This document shows, in pieces, positions 44,054 to 55,900 of a DNA stretch of 64,000 nt. Location: contig WHVA01000326.1 in assembly GCA_015179125.1 (NCBI GenBank), positions 1-64,000 of the forward strand, written 5' to 3'. How positions within the stretch are numbered: position 1 is the first letter of the stretch; every line of letters begins with the position of its first letter. Both the position numbers and the translations under genes were made by a program. Under the pieces are notes generated by a model. That model did not search any database, had not been told where the DNA came from, and saw only the letters and a program-made list of their open reading frames with translations. Source of the DNA: Gautieria morchelliformis (lineage: Eukaryota; Basidiomycota; Agaricomycetes; Gomphales; Gomphaceae).

Positions 44054-45140
44054 CTATGGCTCTTTTGCTTGCTCTGGCTCTGGTGCTGGCTTCCTTCTTT
44101 TGGTAGGTACAATGTATGTTTTATCCTTTGCCTTTTTTGTTTGCTTTTTTGTTTGCTTTTTTGTTTGCTTTTTTTAATTTATTTTTTCCTCAATTTTTTT
44201 TTGCAAATAGATATCAATGAATAGCCTTTTTTTCTTTGGTTTTTTTTATGTATTTAAACATATGTATTTTATTTTGTTTTTTCCTAAATTTTTTTGCAAA
44301 TAGATATTGATCAATTTGCCAGACACTGCTAAACAAAGTTACTATTTTAATATATGTATATTTTTTTGCAATTTTTTCGAAAATGGACAGCGCAGCTGTG
44401 AGCAACAATGCTCCTCACAGTGTTCACAGTCACGTGACCTCCTCGACCAATTTGTCAGGGATGCGAGTGGCACAGCTGGCCCAAACCGCTCTCACCGGTT
44501 CATGCCGGTCTGCCGGTTCCAGCGCTCAAAGCTGCACTGCGCTGGCAGAACGCTGCGCAGCTGCTTCTGCGCATGCTCTCAACCCACCACTACCCTCCTC
44601 TCCTCTTTTCCCACCAGCTCTAGATAGACAATATAAATTGTGTGAGAGTGAAATAGATAGCCTATATAGTGTAGAGGACAAAAGATCTCTTCCCAGGGAG
44701 ATCTCTGCTTTGAACCATTGGGGTTGACCTCTTCAGTGGGGCAGCTTTTTCTCTGCTAAGGAGCCAGGTAGTCATCCCAGGATGCCTTAGAGGGAGCCAC
44801 AATTGCATTGCAGTTCTCTTAGTGTTGACTTGCACTACAAAGGCTGGGAATGATAAAGGTGAAAGACCAGGAATGCTGCACAACCGATCATTCCTCTCTC
44901 TGGTGTCTCTTGCTTTAGCTGGCTGTACTAGGGCTCTCTCTGGCTGTTTCTTGCTTTGGCTGGTGTCTCTGGCTGTGTCTTGCTTTGGCTGGCTTTCTGT
45001 GGCAGGGTTTCTCTTGGTAGGTAATATCTCTGTTTTATCCAATGTCCGACATTTATTTTATGAACATGAACCACAACATTGGGATATCATGCTGCTGTAT
45101 GCTTATTAAACACATCAGGATCCAATAACACCCCGCTGTA
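44054..45140. other. T-rich and simple-repeat spacer
   Basis: It holds tandem TTTTTTGTTTGC units (44,130-44,180), a long T-rich stretch to about 44,385, and imperfect CTTTGGCTGG/CTCTGGCTG repeats (44,910-45,005). A frame at 44,383-44,727 is Ser/Ala-rich without known domains. No gene is supported. Confidence 0.5.
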
Positions 45141-45149
45141 CTCCCCAAG

Positions 45150-45934
45150 ACAGCAGAATATCCTGGCAGAGAGGGAACCAAAGTGAATACAACACTAGAT
45201 AAATGAAGTGGGCCTCACCTGGCAGAGAGGGATCCAAAGAGGAAAAGCTAAGGATACTCTCTGCAAGTGAACTAACTATATACATTGCAGTGACCAGACA
45301 TCCCTGACCATGGCCAGGGCCATTGCTTAGTACTCACCAATGACCCTGCCCTCCCCTGACCTCCCCAACCCCAGACTGATGCTGGATGCTGCATACTATG
45401 TGAGCTGCTTCACCTCCAACATTGTTCCAAAGGCAGAAGCAGAGTTGGGAGCAGATCAAGCAGAACTTGGAGCAGAGTCAGAACTGTAGAAGGGATGTCC
45501 CTGGACAATAAGGAGTCAGAGAGAAATAAAAGAAAATTAAGGGAACTGAGAGTGATCCCCTGACACAAGTCTGCTTCCACTTTCAGAAGCACTTTTGCTC
45601 ACTTTGCCACTTCTGCACTTCCACCTTCAGAACAGTGTTGGAAGTGAAGCAGCTCACATAGTACATGGCATCCAGGTTATTCAGGGTCAGGGAGGCTAGG
45701 GGAGTGCAGGGTTGCTGGTGAGTACAGAGCAATGGCCCTGGCTGGCTGTGGACCAGCATAGTGTGATATGGGCTCACTGGCAGTGGGGGTCCTTAGACGT
45801 TTCTCCTCAGATCTCCCTGTGTCAGGTGAGAATCCCTTCTCTTGTATATTCTGCTTAGTTATGTATATACCTTGGATTTCCCCTCTGTCAGCTTGTGTGG
45901 TAGTGTGATCTCCACAGCTAGGGTTGCCCTTACA
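45150..45934. repeat. Two opposed degenerate LTRs (TGTAAGGG-type)
   Basis: A reverse-type copy (about 45,160-45,500) faces a forward copy (45,561-45,934, ending GGGTTGCCCTTACA). Both share GGCCATTGCT, CACC-ACCCTGC-CTCCCC and CTCACATAGTA/ACTATGTGAG with the copies at 32.5-33.3 kb. They are old. Confidence 0.6.
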
Positions 45935-46272
45935 CTGACAGCCATGCTTCGGTGCCCGGGTGATCCTGCTCACCCGTGGCCCCTTGTCCTCATTCATCAA
46001 TCCGTCGTCGTCGAACGAGACCTTGCCCGTGGGGATCACTTTGTTCCGCTTGCGGATCGTCCCTGGGCTCGAGAAGTCCAGGGTTATGCCGAATCTCCTT
46101 AGGAACGGTGTCCCTAAGATCGCGTCGTAAGATTCGACGTTTGCTACGTCGAAATATTCATCGTATGTCTCAGGACCAAACTTGATGGTCGTGTTTGTTC
46201 CATAGTTGATTGTGGAACGGCTGCCTATGCAGGCTAGCTGCAGCACGATTGGTTGCTCCAGGGAGAATGTCT

Positions 46273-47751
46273 TCAACCCTGTAGCTCACGTGAATTCGGG
46301 GGATAGCAGTGTACCCCTTCGCTGCCGCTATCTAGCAGGCAGTGGGCTTTTACGCCGTTTATCTCCCAGTACCCCGATAGGGTACGGTTCTCACTGCGCG
46401 GGCGCATTGGGCGCGTCCTCTGTTTGCTTCGGTGGTGATACACCAGCTCGGCCGCCTTGTCTGGCGTGACCGACGTGCGTGCCGCCATGACCTTCGTGGC
46501 GGTTTCGTCCTCCAGCGCGAATCTGATTGCGCTGGACCTGTAGGTGGTGTCTTCCACCTCTTCGTCCCATTCATAGTATTGGGACGGCTCTGGGTCCCAC
46601 TCTTCAGTGGGCGCATCTCCGTTGTCCGGAGTGTCGTTGGGTTGGGGATCACCCTCCCCCTCTTCATCAATTTGATGGAGAGAGTTTTGACCGAGATCCG
46701 TCTCTGGATCTTCGGTTTCCTCTTTGTGCCTCGCGGCCGCTGTCCTGATACCGGACTTAAGCCGGGGGCATTCTGCCCTCTTGTGGCCAGGTTGGCCGCA
46801 TTCGAAGCACGTGGTGCTGGGCCGATCGTTAGGTCGGCCTGACGCTTTCGCCGGTGGGGCGGGTCGTGGGGACGACCCTGATGCTTGAGGCTGTTTAGCT
46901 TCAGGTGGGCGTCCAGCTTGTGCTGGGCGTGGGGGCGGTGGTCGTTGTGCCGCTCCACTTCTCGAAAACAGGCTGGGCCTGGTCAGGCCTGTTTGTGTCA
47001 ACGGCTTGCTCCCTGTGAGCCAGGCAGCGCTTGCCGTTGCTGCTGCGCTTTCTGCGCGGCGCATCCCCATGTTGTATCGGATCATCCGGGCCGTCTCGAA
47101 GAGTTGCACTATTGAGCTGCTCTCGGCATTATAGCCCTTTTTGAGGACCTCGTTGCGCAGCGCTGATACGAACCATCTCCGGAACGTGTACTCGTCTGGC
47201 GGTTGTATCATACGTGCCACGTATTTTGTGAGCTCGTTCAGCATCTCCTGAATGGTTTTCATGCCCTGCATGACCACGTCGAATTTATTCGATGCGTGAT
47301 GGTACGTCAGTGTGTGCAGGAACCTTTTTTGAAGGCCTTGCATCACGGTTTCTAGCGTCCAGTTGCGGACCTGGCGATCGAAGTGTTCAACGTTTCGAAG
47401 GAACCACTCCTGGGCTTCGCCGGTGAGGCGAGTGCCCACATAGCCGACCTGCATGTCGATGCTGGTTGGCCCTAGGAGGCAATTAATTTTCAGCCATCGT
47501 AGGATGGCTGCCACGAAGATTTCAAACTCTTCGAGGTCAGTTCCCCTGGCATATGGCTCGGGATGAGCCAATTTCACGCCGGCTTTCGCTAGCACAGACT
47601 TCTCCGGGTCTGTGTCTGTGGCGTCTGCTAACGCCACGTGGATCATCCGTGTGATCCCGTCGTACGGCTCCATTGGTACGACGTCGGCCTGGTCAGGGAT
47701 TCCCTGGCCTTCTGTTGGGGCCATGGATCGCTCGCGTGGCTGTGACGCCAC
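46273..47751 (-). CDS. Gypsy-R Gag
   Basis: About 490 residues. The Gag core includes GTRLTGEAQEWFLRNVEHF and MKTIQEMLNELTKYVARM. A zinc knuckle CFECGQPGHKRAEC follows a Pro-rich linker. A long acidic segment and the first protease strand (VKAHCLLDSGSEG) end the frame. Fossil. Confidence 0.85.
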   Translation of the reverse strand: MASQPRERSMAPTEGQGIPDQADVVPMEPYDGITRMIHVALADATDTDPEKSVLAKAGVKLAHPEPYARGTDLEEFEIFVAAILRWLKINCLLGPTSIDMQVGYVGTRLTGEAQEWFLRNVEHFDRQVRNWTLETVMQGLQKRFLHTLTYHHASNKFDVVMQGMKTIQEMLNELTKYVARMIQPPDEYTFRRWFVSALRNEVLKKGYNAESSSIVQLFETARMIRYNMGMRRAESAAATASAAWLTGSKPLTQTGLTRPSLFSRSGAAQRPPPPRPAQAGRPPEAKQPQASGSSPRPAPPAKASGRPNDRPSTTCFECGQPGHKRAECPRLKSGIRTAAARHKEETEDPETDLGQNSLHQIDEEGEGDPQPNDTPDNGDAPTEEWDPEPSQYYEWDEEVEDTTYRSSAIRFALEDETATKVMAARTSVTPDKAAELVYHHRSKQRTRPMRPRSENRTLSGYWEINGVKAHCLLDSGSEGVHCYPPNSRELQG

Positions 47752-47764
47752 ACGGGGCAGGCTG

Positions 47765-48847
47765 TTATATGCCCTGACAGGCCCCGGGCCTGAATCGGGC
47801 TCGGGATCGGGAGCATTTTGTGCTCTCGGTTCCGGGGGCGTTTTGTGCCTGGTGTCCCCGGTCAGTCCCGCGTTGCGGATCCGCAGCCTGCTGTGCGACC
47901 TGTACGGCTCGCGTGAGCTGCTCGTCGGGCAGCTGAGCGGTGTGGCTGTGGGCCACTGGTTCTTCAGTGTTCTTCGCTAGTAGCTCAAGGGCCCGTGTAT
48001 GGCGGCACATGGCTGCGGCTTCTTTATGCTGCCAGTGTGCGACTTCAAGCTCTAAGCTCTCGGTCGTCGTTTCAGAGTCAGGCTCTGAGGCAACCTGTTC
48101 CCTGACGATCTGTTGGATTGTCTTGCGGCTGTCCGTTGCGGCAGCCGGTTGCTCTTGCAGTTCATTCCTGAACCTTACATCCTGTTCGACCGGGACGGCT
48201 GGCGGTGGCATTCACTGCTTGTCCCGCTCCTTTCTGTGCGGGTCTTCCACGTCATGGCCGCGTTCGTTGGCTGTGGACTGTCGTGAGCTCGGACGTGCTG
48301 TGTCGCGTTCCCCGCGTGGGCGGAGGGCCTTCTGGACGTCCTCCAGTGTGGCTGCATCTTGCAGCCTGATCTCCTCCGCCTGGTGGAGTTCCTTGCCGAT
48401 TGCCATTAGGGTGGAGGCGGTGTTGTCAAGCTGCGATGCCAACTGATCATGCTTGTGGCGCGTCAGCGTGCTTCGGTGCAGCGCAGCCTGCACCTGCTTG
48501 TTCAGGGCCTCTGCCATCTCGTGGTCGATGGCGTGAGCTCTCGAGCTCTTGCAACAGGAGCTCGAGTATTCCGAGCCCTGACCATCGTCTGGGGCTCGTC
48601 TTTTTTGCCGTTGTCCCCCTTCAGGGACGATTGTCGTTGCTCTACTTCGTGAGCGTCGGTTCAAGTCGTGGCTTCGTGCCCGCCTCAACGTTGATGCTCT
48701 GCCGTCTGACAGCGGTGAGACTTCTCTGCCCTTTCCCTTGTCTCTGGGTAGAGGGGAATGGGGGGGCGGCACCGGCTGGTTGCCCGGCGTCGTCTCTTCC
48801 TCGGCCACACTCGACGAGACGTGGTCGGGGTTTTCCTCGTCATCCAC
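47765..48847 (-). CDS. Gypsy-R upstream frame(s) (ORF0), helical, charged
   Basis: Two abutting open frames lie between LTR and gag. The first (48,847-48,212) has an acidic/Ser-Pro N-terminus, a basic RSRSRA stretch and a long helical region (HEMAEALNKQVQAALHRSTL and onward) likely to form a coiled coil. The second (48,211-47,765) is also helical, Gln/Glu-rich. The related copy at 51,804-52,511 keeps the same N-terminal part. Function unknown; part of a fossil. Confidence 0.65.
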
Positions 48848-49355
48848 TGGGGGGATGAGGGTGGTGAGATCTACGATCTCTCTGTCTTCTATCGTCCTGG
48901 ACTCTTGGTCCAGGGTAGCGTCAGCTGTCGTGTCGCTGGGCTGCGCCTGGGGCGTGGACCTCGAGCTCGTCGCTCGTGTCCATCTTCAACTGCGTGGAAT
49001 CATCATGCTCGCAGCCGACAGTAGAGGGTCTACTGGAGGGTCTCAACGATGTTTAGTCGTAGACGCAGCGATCTTTTTCAAGATTGCTTCGAATCCACAA
49101 TTGGTTGGTCACGTGGCGATCAACCGCAGGATAGTTCAAAAAGGTGTAAAGATGTTGATCTTAAGCCTTGGTCACAAGGGCACACAGAACTTGACCAATA
49201 TGTGGTATTCTGATGCTACGTAGTGACAGTATAGGAGTAAGATGCGATGGGAACCGCTGGCCGGTTCCCACGCATAAACTATACAGTGGGTCCCTAAGGG
49301 GCCCACTGGGGTTATGTAATAACTATTGTACATGTAGATACATAGGTTATTTACA

Positions 49356-49618
49356 TTGTCATTGCTTGCAGCAATGACACAGACATTGTTGTTGTTGTCA
49401 TTGTCTGGCAACGTCACATTTTGGCAAGGTTCCTTGGCGGAGCCTTTGTTCATGGCCACTGATTCTATTGTTTGCGGCCCCGTTTTCTCCACGAGGCGAG
49501 TTGATCGCCTCGTAGCTGCTGTATGCAGCTCCATGTATCGATCGGTGGGCATTAGCTCACCATCCAGGTCTAGTCATGCGTCTGCATTGACACAGATGTG
49601 CTCCAGGTGATTGTCATT
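49356..49618. other. Short spacer, Copia-like linker remnant on reverse strand
   Basis: The reverse strand has an open stretch with RRSTRLVEKTG, reminiscent of a Copia integrase-RT linker. Too little remains for a firm call. Confidence 0.3.
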
Positions 49619-51449
49619 GTTGTAAATCCGAGTGACTGATCACCGAGTCTGCATTACCCTCTCTTTTTACAGTTAGTATTACTCAGCAACTAGTATAGAT
49701 GCATAATACTTGTACGACGGGGCTTCAGACACTTCTCTGACGCCATCTAGGTTCTAAACTGCCTGTAGAGGTTATGGGCCCTGCTCCCTGAAAAACCTAA
49801 CCTAATCGTCGATGCAAAAAATGTATCACAGTCACAACAAGCCGGCCACACCATGGCTGACACAACAACCTCGAAGCTCCTGTCAACCATCGAAAAGTTC
49901 GACGGGACAAACTGGGAAACATGGGCCTTTTCACTAAAAGCCACTATCATGTTTATCGACACCCTGCGCATCGCTGAGGGTCAAGAATCAACACCTTCCC
50001 TGAGCATGCCACCAACAGACGATGAACACAAGCGACTCAAGGACTGTGAGAAGCAATCTCACCAGGGTCTCTCCTTGCTGTTAGTATCTGTTAAGCCCTG
50101 GGTTCAACAATCTCTCAATATGGTGAAAACTCTAGAACAGAACTGGAGTAACTTAGAAATGACCTATGGCACGAGGACCGGTCTCAATCTATGGGTTGAC
50201 TACCGTAGATATACGACCATGATGTTCTCACACAACACTCAACTCACGCAACAGATCGACAAGATGTCCGAGTTGAGAAACCATATCATTGCCGCAGGTC
50301 TAGCCATCAGCGACCCTCTTCACCCCCTCAACGTGCTCCAAGCCTTACCCGCATCCTACAAGATCGCACAACAGACCATACTTGCCACCATCACCAACTT
50401 CTCAAAAATCAACTGGGCGAACATGCAGAGCCGAATCCTGTCCGAAGAACTTCAACAGGGAGCTCAACTGAACGTGAATGCCATCCGCGTGAAGTCAAAT
50501 ACCGGCAAGGACAAGTGCAACTATTGCGGGGGCACCGGACACTGGGAAAAAGACTGCCAGCACAAGGCGCATGGCTTGTCTCGAGAAGAGGCGCAGTCTG
50601 AGAGAAAGAAAGGGGCCGGTGATAGAAAGGGCAAAAGAAAAGCAAAAGAAAAGGAGAAAGAGGAAATGGCACCCTCTGTAAGCACTGCAATCGCAGACAA
50701 CTCCCCAGGCTCATCAGATACTACACCCCTTGTAACCTCCGACGCTGCAAATGACAGCATTTCCTTCTATATCGTGAGTGCACACAAGTGGATGCTCGAC
50801 TCGGGCTGCACTGATCCTATAACACATGACATAGCCAACTATTCGATGTATCGAACACTCCCGACACCATGCATGGTATACCTAGCTGACAAAAAGAAAG
50901 GCATACCTTACATTGGCATCAGCACAGTCATAACATGAACGAGAGTGAGTGGAACGGAGAAAAAGATCCAGCTCCAGAACGTACTTCATGCCCCAGACAT
51001 CAATGGTCGGTTCATCTCGATCCTCAAAATAGAAGAAAAGGGAATAGCTGTCACTTTTGAGGGCCCAAGAATAAACCTCAGCAAGAATGGGGTACAGTAC
51101 GTGGAAGGCCAGCTTACTGGGCAGCATTATTGGCTCACACTAAGCTGCGCAACACCATCCATCCACTCAGCGCAAATGAATGTCCCTTAAGACATCCTCC
51201 ATGCTCGCCTCGGTCACCTTTCTTGGTCATCCTTGAAACAAATCAACGACCAAATTGACCCAAACTCGCGACATGCACTATCGACGTGCGAAGGCTGTTA
51301 GGGAAGTCCACAAGGAGGAAATTCAAATCCTTGACTCACTGCCACACTCAACCCTTCTAATTAGTCCACATGGACCTCACAGGCCCCATGTGAACACATT
51401 CCATCCAGGGCCATAGCTACCACTACGAGCTGGTAGATGACTACACACA
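49619..51449 (+). mobile_element. Copia-4: 5' half of a Copia element
   Basis: A possible short 5' LTR (about 49,619-49,768) is followed by GGTTATGGGCCC (49,770-49,781), which matches the Copia primer-binding site that pairs with an internal part of initiator tRNA-Met. Gag follows (49,853-50,938), with FDGTNWETWAFSLKATIMF and a knuckle CNYCGGTGHWEKDC, then protease (WMLDSGCTDPIT) and the gag-pre-integrase region (51,000-51,300). It ends in the first integrase strand where a Gypsy-R LTR starts at 51,450. Broken and truncated fossil. Confidence 0.8.
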
Positions 51450-52511
51450 TGTAAATAACCCGTGTATCTACATGTACAATAGTTATTTACATAATCCCAG
51501 TGGGCCCCTTAGGGACCCACTGTATAGTTTATGCGTGGGAACCGGCCAGCGGTCCCCATCGCATCTTACTCTTACCTGTCACTACATAGCATTCAGAATA
51601 CCACTCATTGGTCAAGTTCTGTAGTGCCCTTGTGATACAAGGTCTTGAGATCGACATCCTTTACACCTTTTTGAACTATCCTGCGGTTGATCACCACGTG
51701 ACCAACCGATAGTGGATTCGAAGCAATCTTGAGAAAGATCGCTGCGTCGACGACTAAATATCATTGAGACCCTCCAGTAGACCTTCTACTGTCAGCTGAG
51801 AGCATGATGATTCCACGCAGTCGAAGACGGACACGAGTGACGAGCTCGAGGTCCACGCCCCAGGCGCAGCCCAGCGACACGACAGCTGACGCTACCCTGG
51901 ACCAAGAGTCCAGGACGATAGAAGACAGAGAGATCGTAGATCTCACCACCCTCATCCCCCCAGTGGAGGACGAGGAAAACCCCGACCACGTCTCGTCGAG
52001 CGTGGCCGAGGAAGAGACGACGCCGGGAAACCAGCCGGTGCCGCCCCCCCATTCCCCTCTACCCAGAGACAAAGGAAAGGGCAGAGAAGTCTCGCCGTCG
52101 TCAGATGGTAGAGCATCAACGTCGAGGCGGGCACAAAGCCACAACTCGAACCGACGCTCACGAAGTAGAGCGACAACGATCGTCCCTGAAGGGGGGACGA
52201 CGGCAAAAAAGACGAGCCCCAGACGATGGTCAGGACTCAGAATACTCGAGCTCCTGTTGCAAGAGCTCGAGGGCTCACGCCATCGACCACGAGATGGCAG
52301 AGGCTCTGAACAAACAGGTGCAGGCTGTGCTGCACCGAAGCACGCTGACGCGCCACAAGCACGATCAGCTAGCATCGCAGCTTGACAACGCCGCCGTCGC
52401 CCTAATGGCAATCGGCAAGGAACTCCACCAGGCGGAGGAGATCAGGCTGCAAGATGCAGCCATGCTGGAGGACGTCCAGAAGGCCCTCTGCCCACGCGGG
52501 GAACGCGACAC
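51450..52511 (+). mobile_element. Gypsy-R second copy: LTR 51,450-51,665 plus leader and ORF0, truncated
   Basis: It matches 48,290-49,355 in inverted orientation: LTR (216 bp), leader with the CCTGCGGTTGATC block, then ORF0 from about 51,804. It stops abruptly at 52,511, where the Gypsy-2 LTR begins. Truncated fossil. Confidence 0.85.
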
Positions 52512-52991
52512 TGTAAGGGCAACCCTGGCTAGTCGTGGAGATCACACTACCACACAACTGACAAGGGGAAATCCAAAGTATGTATAAATGAACAGAGCAT
52601 ACAAGAGAGGGGGTTCTCACCTGACAAGGGGAAATCCAAAGAGAAAAGTCTAAGGACCCCCAATGTCAGCGAGCCCGTATTATACTACGCTGCGCAGCCA
52701 GGGACAACACTTGGCACCCGCCATCAACCCTGCATCCCCCTGACCCTTGATCGACCCTTGATGCCACCTATTATGCGAGTCACTTGATTTCCGACACTGT
52801 TCCGGGGCGGAAGTCGGAAATTGGAGTGGAACTGGCAAGGCGAACGGAACTGGTGGAAGTTCTCCCAGAAGCGGAATCGTTCCCGAAAGCGGATGCGGAG
52901 ATGGAATCGGAACCGGAAGCGGAGTCGGAAATGGAGTCGGAACTGGGTGTGGTGTCGGAACTGGAAATGGAAAACAGGGTGTCCCCTGACA
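52512..52991 (-). repeat. Gypsy-2 LTR (3' in element sense)
   Basis: 480 bp; carries the Ser/Asp/Thr-rich C-terminal tail of the pol frame on the reverse strand. Confidence 0.95.
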
Positions 52992-55900
52992 TCACCCCCC
53001 CTCTAGCGTGCTGCGTCCTCGAAGCACGGGACACAAGGGATTGAAATGCCAGCGAGCGGATTCGGCGAGGGGCACCTGGATGTGTCCTATAGAACTCCCG
53101 GAGTTTGTCAGGAGCGGAAACATCTTGCTCCGGGACCCAAGAATTCTCCTCGTACCCATACCCTTCCCATTTCACGAGGAATTGGAGTCGTCCTCGCACA
53201 AACCGGCTGTCCAGGATCCGTTCCACCACGTAGTGCTCTTCCCCATCTACAATTTCTGGCGGAGGTGGCGGATGAGCCTTCCGATGTGGAATTGGGTCCT
53301 CAAGCATAGGGAGTAACTTCACCACGTTGAAGACGGGGTGGAGGCGGGACATGGACATCGGAAGTCGGAGGCGGTATGCATTCCGTCCAACCCTCCGCGT
53401 CACTGTGAAGGGCCCAAGGTAGCGGTGGGCAAGCTTCTGCGAAGGGCGTGTGGTGCGGATGTCACTTGCATCTAGGTACACCTTGTCTCCAACTTGGTAC
53501 TCTGGGGCAGGAACCCGGCGTCGGTTGTAGTACCTTGCCATGTCATCCTTGGCCTTCGCAAGGGCCGACTTGGCTTCTGAAAGGGTGGAGTCCATGCGGT
53601 CTCGGAACTCGTTGACCGTCTCGAGTCGGGACTCAGCCTGGCGTGGTTCGAAGCCCATCCGCGGGTGTCGTCCGGAGTCAAGCATGAAGGGAGTCTGTTG
53701 TGTGGCGGAATGGACATGGTTGTTGTATTGGAATTCCGCCAGCGGAAGTAACTCATCCCAGTCATCCTGCCTCTCATTGACAAAGAGGCGGAGATATTGC
53801 TCTAACTCCTGATTGACCCGTCCCGTCTGTCCGTCACCCTGCGGATGGTACGCTGTGGTGGTAGCCAGCTTTATGCCGAGCAGGCGGTAGAGCTCCCGAG
53901 TCAGTTCCGCGACAAACTGCGGACCTCGGTCGGAAACAACTTGCTTCGGGAGCCCATGCAACTTCCAGACATGTGCAAGGAACAGGCGGGCCGCTCCGAG
54001 GGCTGTGATCGTCGTGTGCGTCGGAATGAAGTGGGACACCTTGCTCACCGAATCCACGACGTTCATGATCGCGTCGTAGCCATGAGACTCTGGGAGTTCA
54101 ACGATGAAGTCGACACTGATGGTGTCCCAGCGGGATTCGGGAATCGGGAGCGGAACAAGTTCTCCGACGGGCGGACGTCGTTGCGCTTTGGTTCGGAGAC
54201 AAAGGTCACACGTCTTCACGTACTGTCCGATGTAGCGGGACATCTGAGGCCACCAGTAATTCCGAGCCACTAACTCCAGCGTCTTCCACCTGCCAGCATG
54301 CCCAGCGACCCGTGTGTCATGGTGCTGGGACACGATGCGACGGCGGAGGTCCGCCCCACCCGGAACATAGACCTTGCCTCTGAAGTGGAGCAGTCCATCA
54401 TGTTCCGACCATTCCGCTGCCCGTACAGACCGTGAGTGCCCTTTCCGGAGTTCCTCCACTGCCTTCACCACCGACTCCTCCTTCTCTCCATTCCGGTACT
54501 GCCTCCGGATATCCCGGAGCATTTCCGCTTCCGCCCCAACTGCAGTTACTCCTTCTAGGGCACGGATTGCAAAGAGACTTGGGCGGAGCAGTGTCATATC
54601 CGCGTTGTCTCCACTTCCGCTTCCGTGATCCGCGCGCGGGATAGGGCATCGGGCTTGCCCATGGTGCGGCCGGGGCGGTGGTGGAGCATGAAGTCAAACC
54701 GGGACAGGTGTAGGGACCACCGTGCTTGTCGTCGGTTCAGCTTCTTAGATGCGGAAATACTCGAGGTTCTTGTGGTCTGTCCAGATCTCAAAAGGGCATA
54801 GAGCACCCTCGAGGAAGTGTCGCCACTCCTCCAGCGCTCGGATGATTGCCAGCATCTCCTTGTCATGGATCTCATAGTTCCGCTCGACCGGACTAAGGCT
54901 CTTAGAGAAGAAGGCAATCGGATGCCACCCCCCACCATCTTCCGATGACTGCTGTGACAAGACCGCTCCGGTAGCTGCGTCGGAAGAATCCGCCTCGACT
55001 CGATAAGGGCGAGAGTCGTCGGGAAAGATCAGGACCGGGGCGGAAGTGATCAGCTCCTTGAGTTTGTCAAAGGAAGTCTGTTCCGGCTCTCCCCACCGCC
55101 ATCCAACCTCCTTCTTGGTGAGGTCGAAGAGGGCACGGGCGTGGCAGGAGAAGTCCTTGATGAACCGCCGGTAGAAATTGACAAACCCAATGAAGGACTG
55201 GACCTCCTTCTTGTTTCGCGGCACGGGCCAATCCGATACACCGGAAACCTTGACTGGGTCCATTTCCACCTTTCCTTCCGATACAATCACCCCAAGATAC
55301 TCTATCCGCGTCCGCTCAAATTCGCACTTTTCCGGCTTGAGACACAGGTTGTACTCCCGGAGCCGTTCCAGCACTCTCCGCACGACTTCCCGATGTTCGG
55401 ACATTGTTTTCGTGAAAATGAGGATGTCATCGAGGTAGACGCAGACAACCCCTTCTGCTATCATGTCACGGAAAATGTCATTCATCATCGTCTGGAATGT
55501 GGCGGGACTGTTGGTGAGGCCAAAGAACATGACCTGTGGCTCAAAGAGTCCTCGATTGGTGCGGAATGCGGCCTTCCACTCGTCTCCCTCCGGATCCGGA
55601 CATTGTTGAAGCCCCAGCGGACATCCAGCTTAGTGAAGTACCTCGCCCCGCGGAGTTGTGTGATCAATTCGGAAATGAGTGGAATGGGGTACCGGTTCTT
55701 GATTGTGATCGCATTCAAGGCCCGGTAGTCCTGCACAAGTCTGAGCGAGCCATCCTTCTTCTTGATGAAGAACACCGGAGATGCCATGGGTGACTTGGAG
55801 GGGCGGATCCTCCCTGTACGGAGGTTTTCCGCAAGGAACGCATCGAGCTCTACCTGCTCCTTGGGTGACAGCGGGTAGACCTTGCAGTTGGTGGGCTTTG

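Larger units (their letters stand above)
45935..49355 (-). mobile_element. Gypsy-R: 5' part of an old Gypsy element (LTR, ORF0, Gag, protease)
   Basis: Reading the reverse strand: LTR 49,355-49,145 (211 bp), leader, an upstream open frame (ORF0, 48,847-48,212), a second frame (48,211-47,765), Gag (47,751-46,273) and the start of protease (to about 45,935), where the degenerate LTR cuts it off. Reverse transcriptase and integrase are missing. Truncated fossil with a few breaks. Confidence 0.85.

Noticed and set aside
44120-44385. Telomere-like or centromere-like T-rich array
   Set aside because: Only three or four TTTTTTGTTTGC units followed by irregular T-rich sequence. It does not match fungal telomere repeats (TTAGGG).
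48200-52511. Long inverted repeat flanking a Copia gag, as a foldback or large TIR element
   Set aside because: Both arms are 5' parts of one Gypsy family (LTR, leader, ORF0) and end differently. The outer ends are truncated by unrelated sequence.
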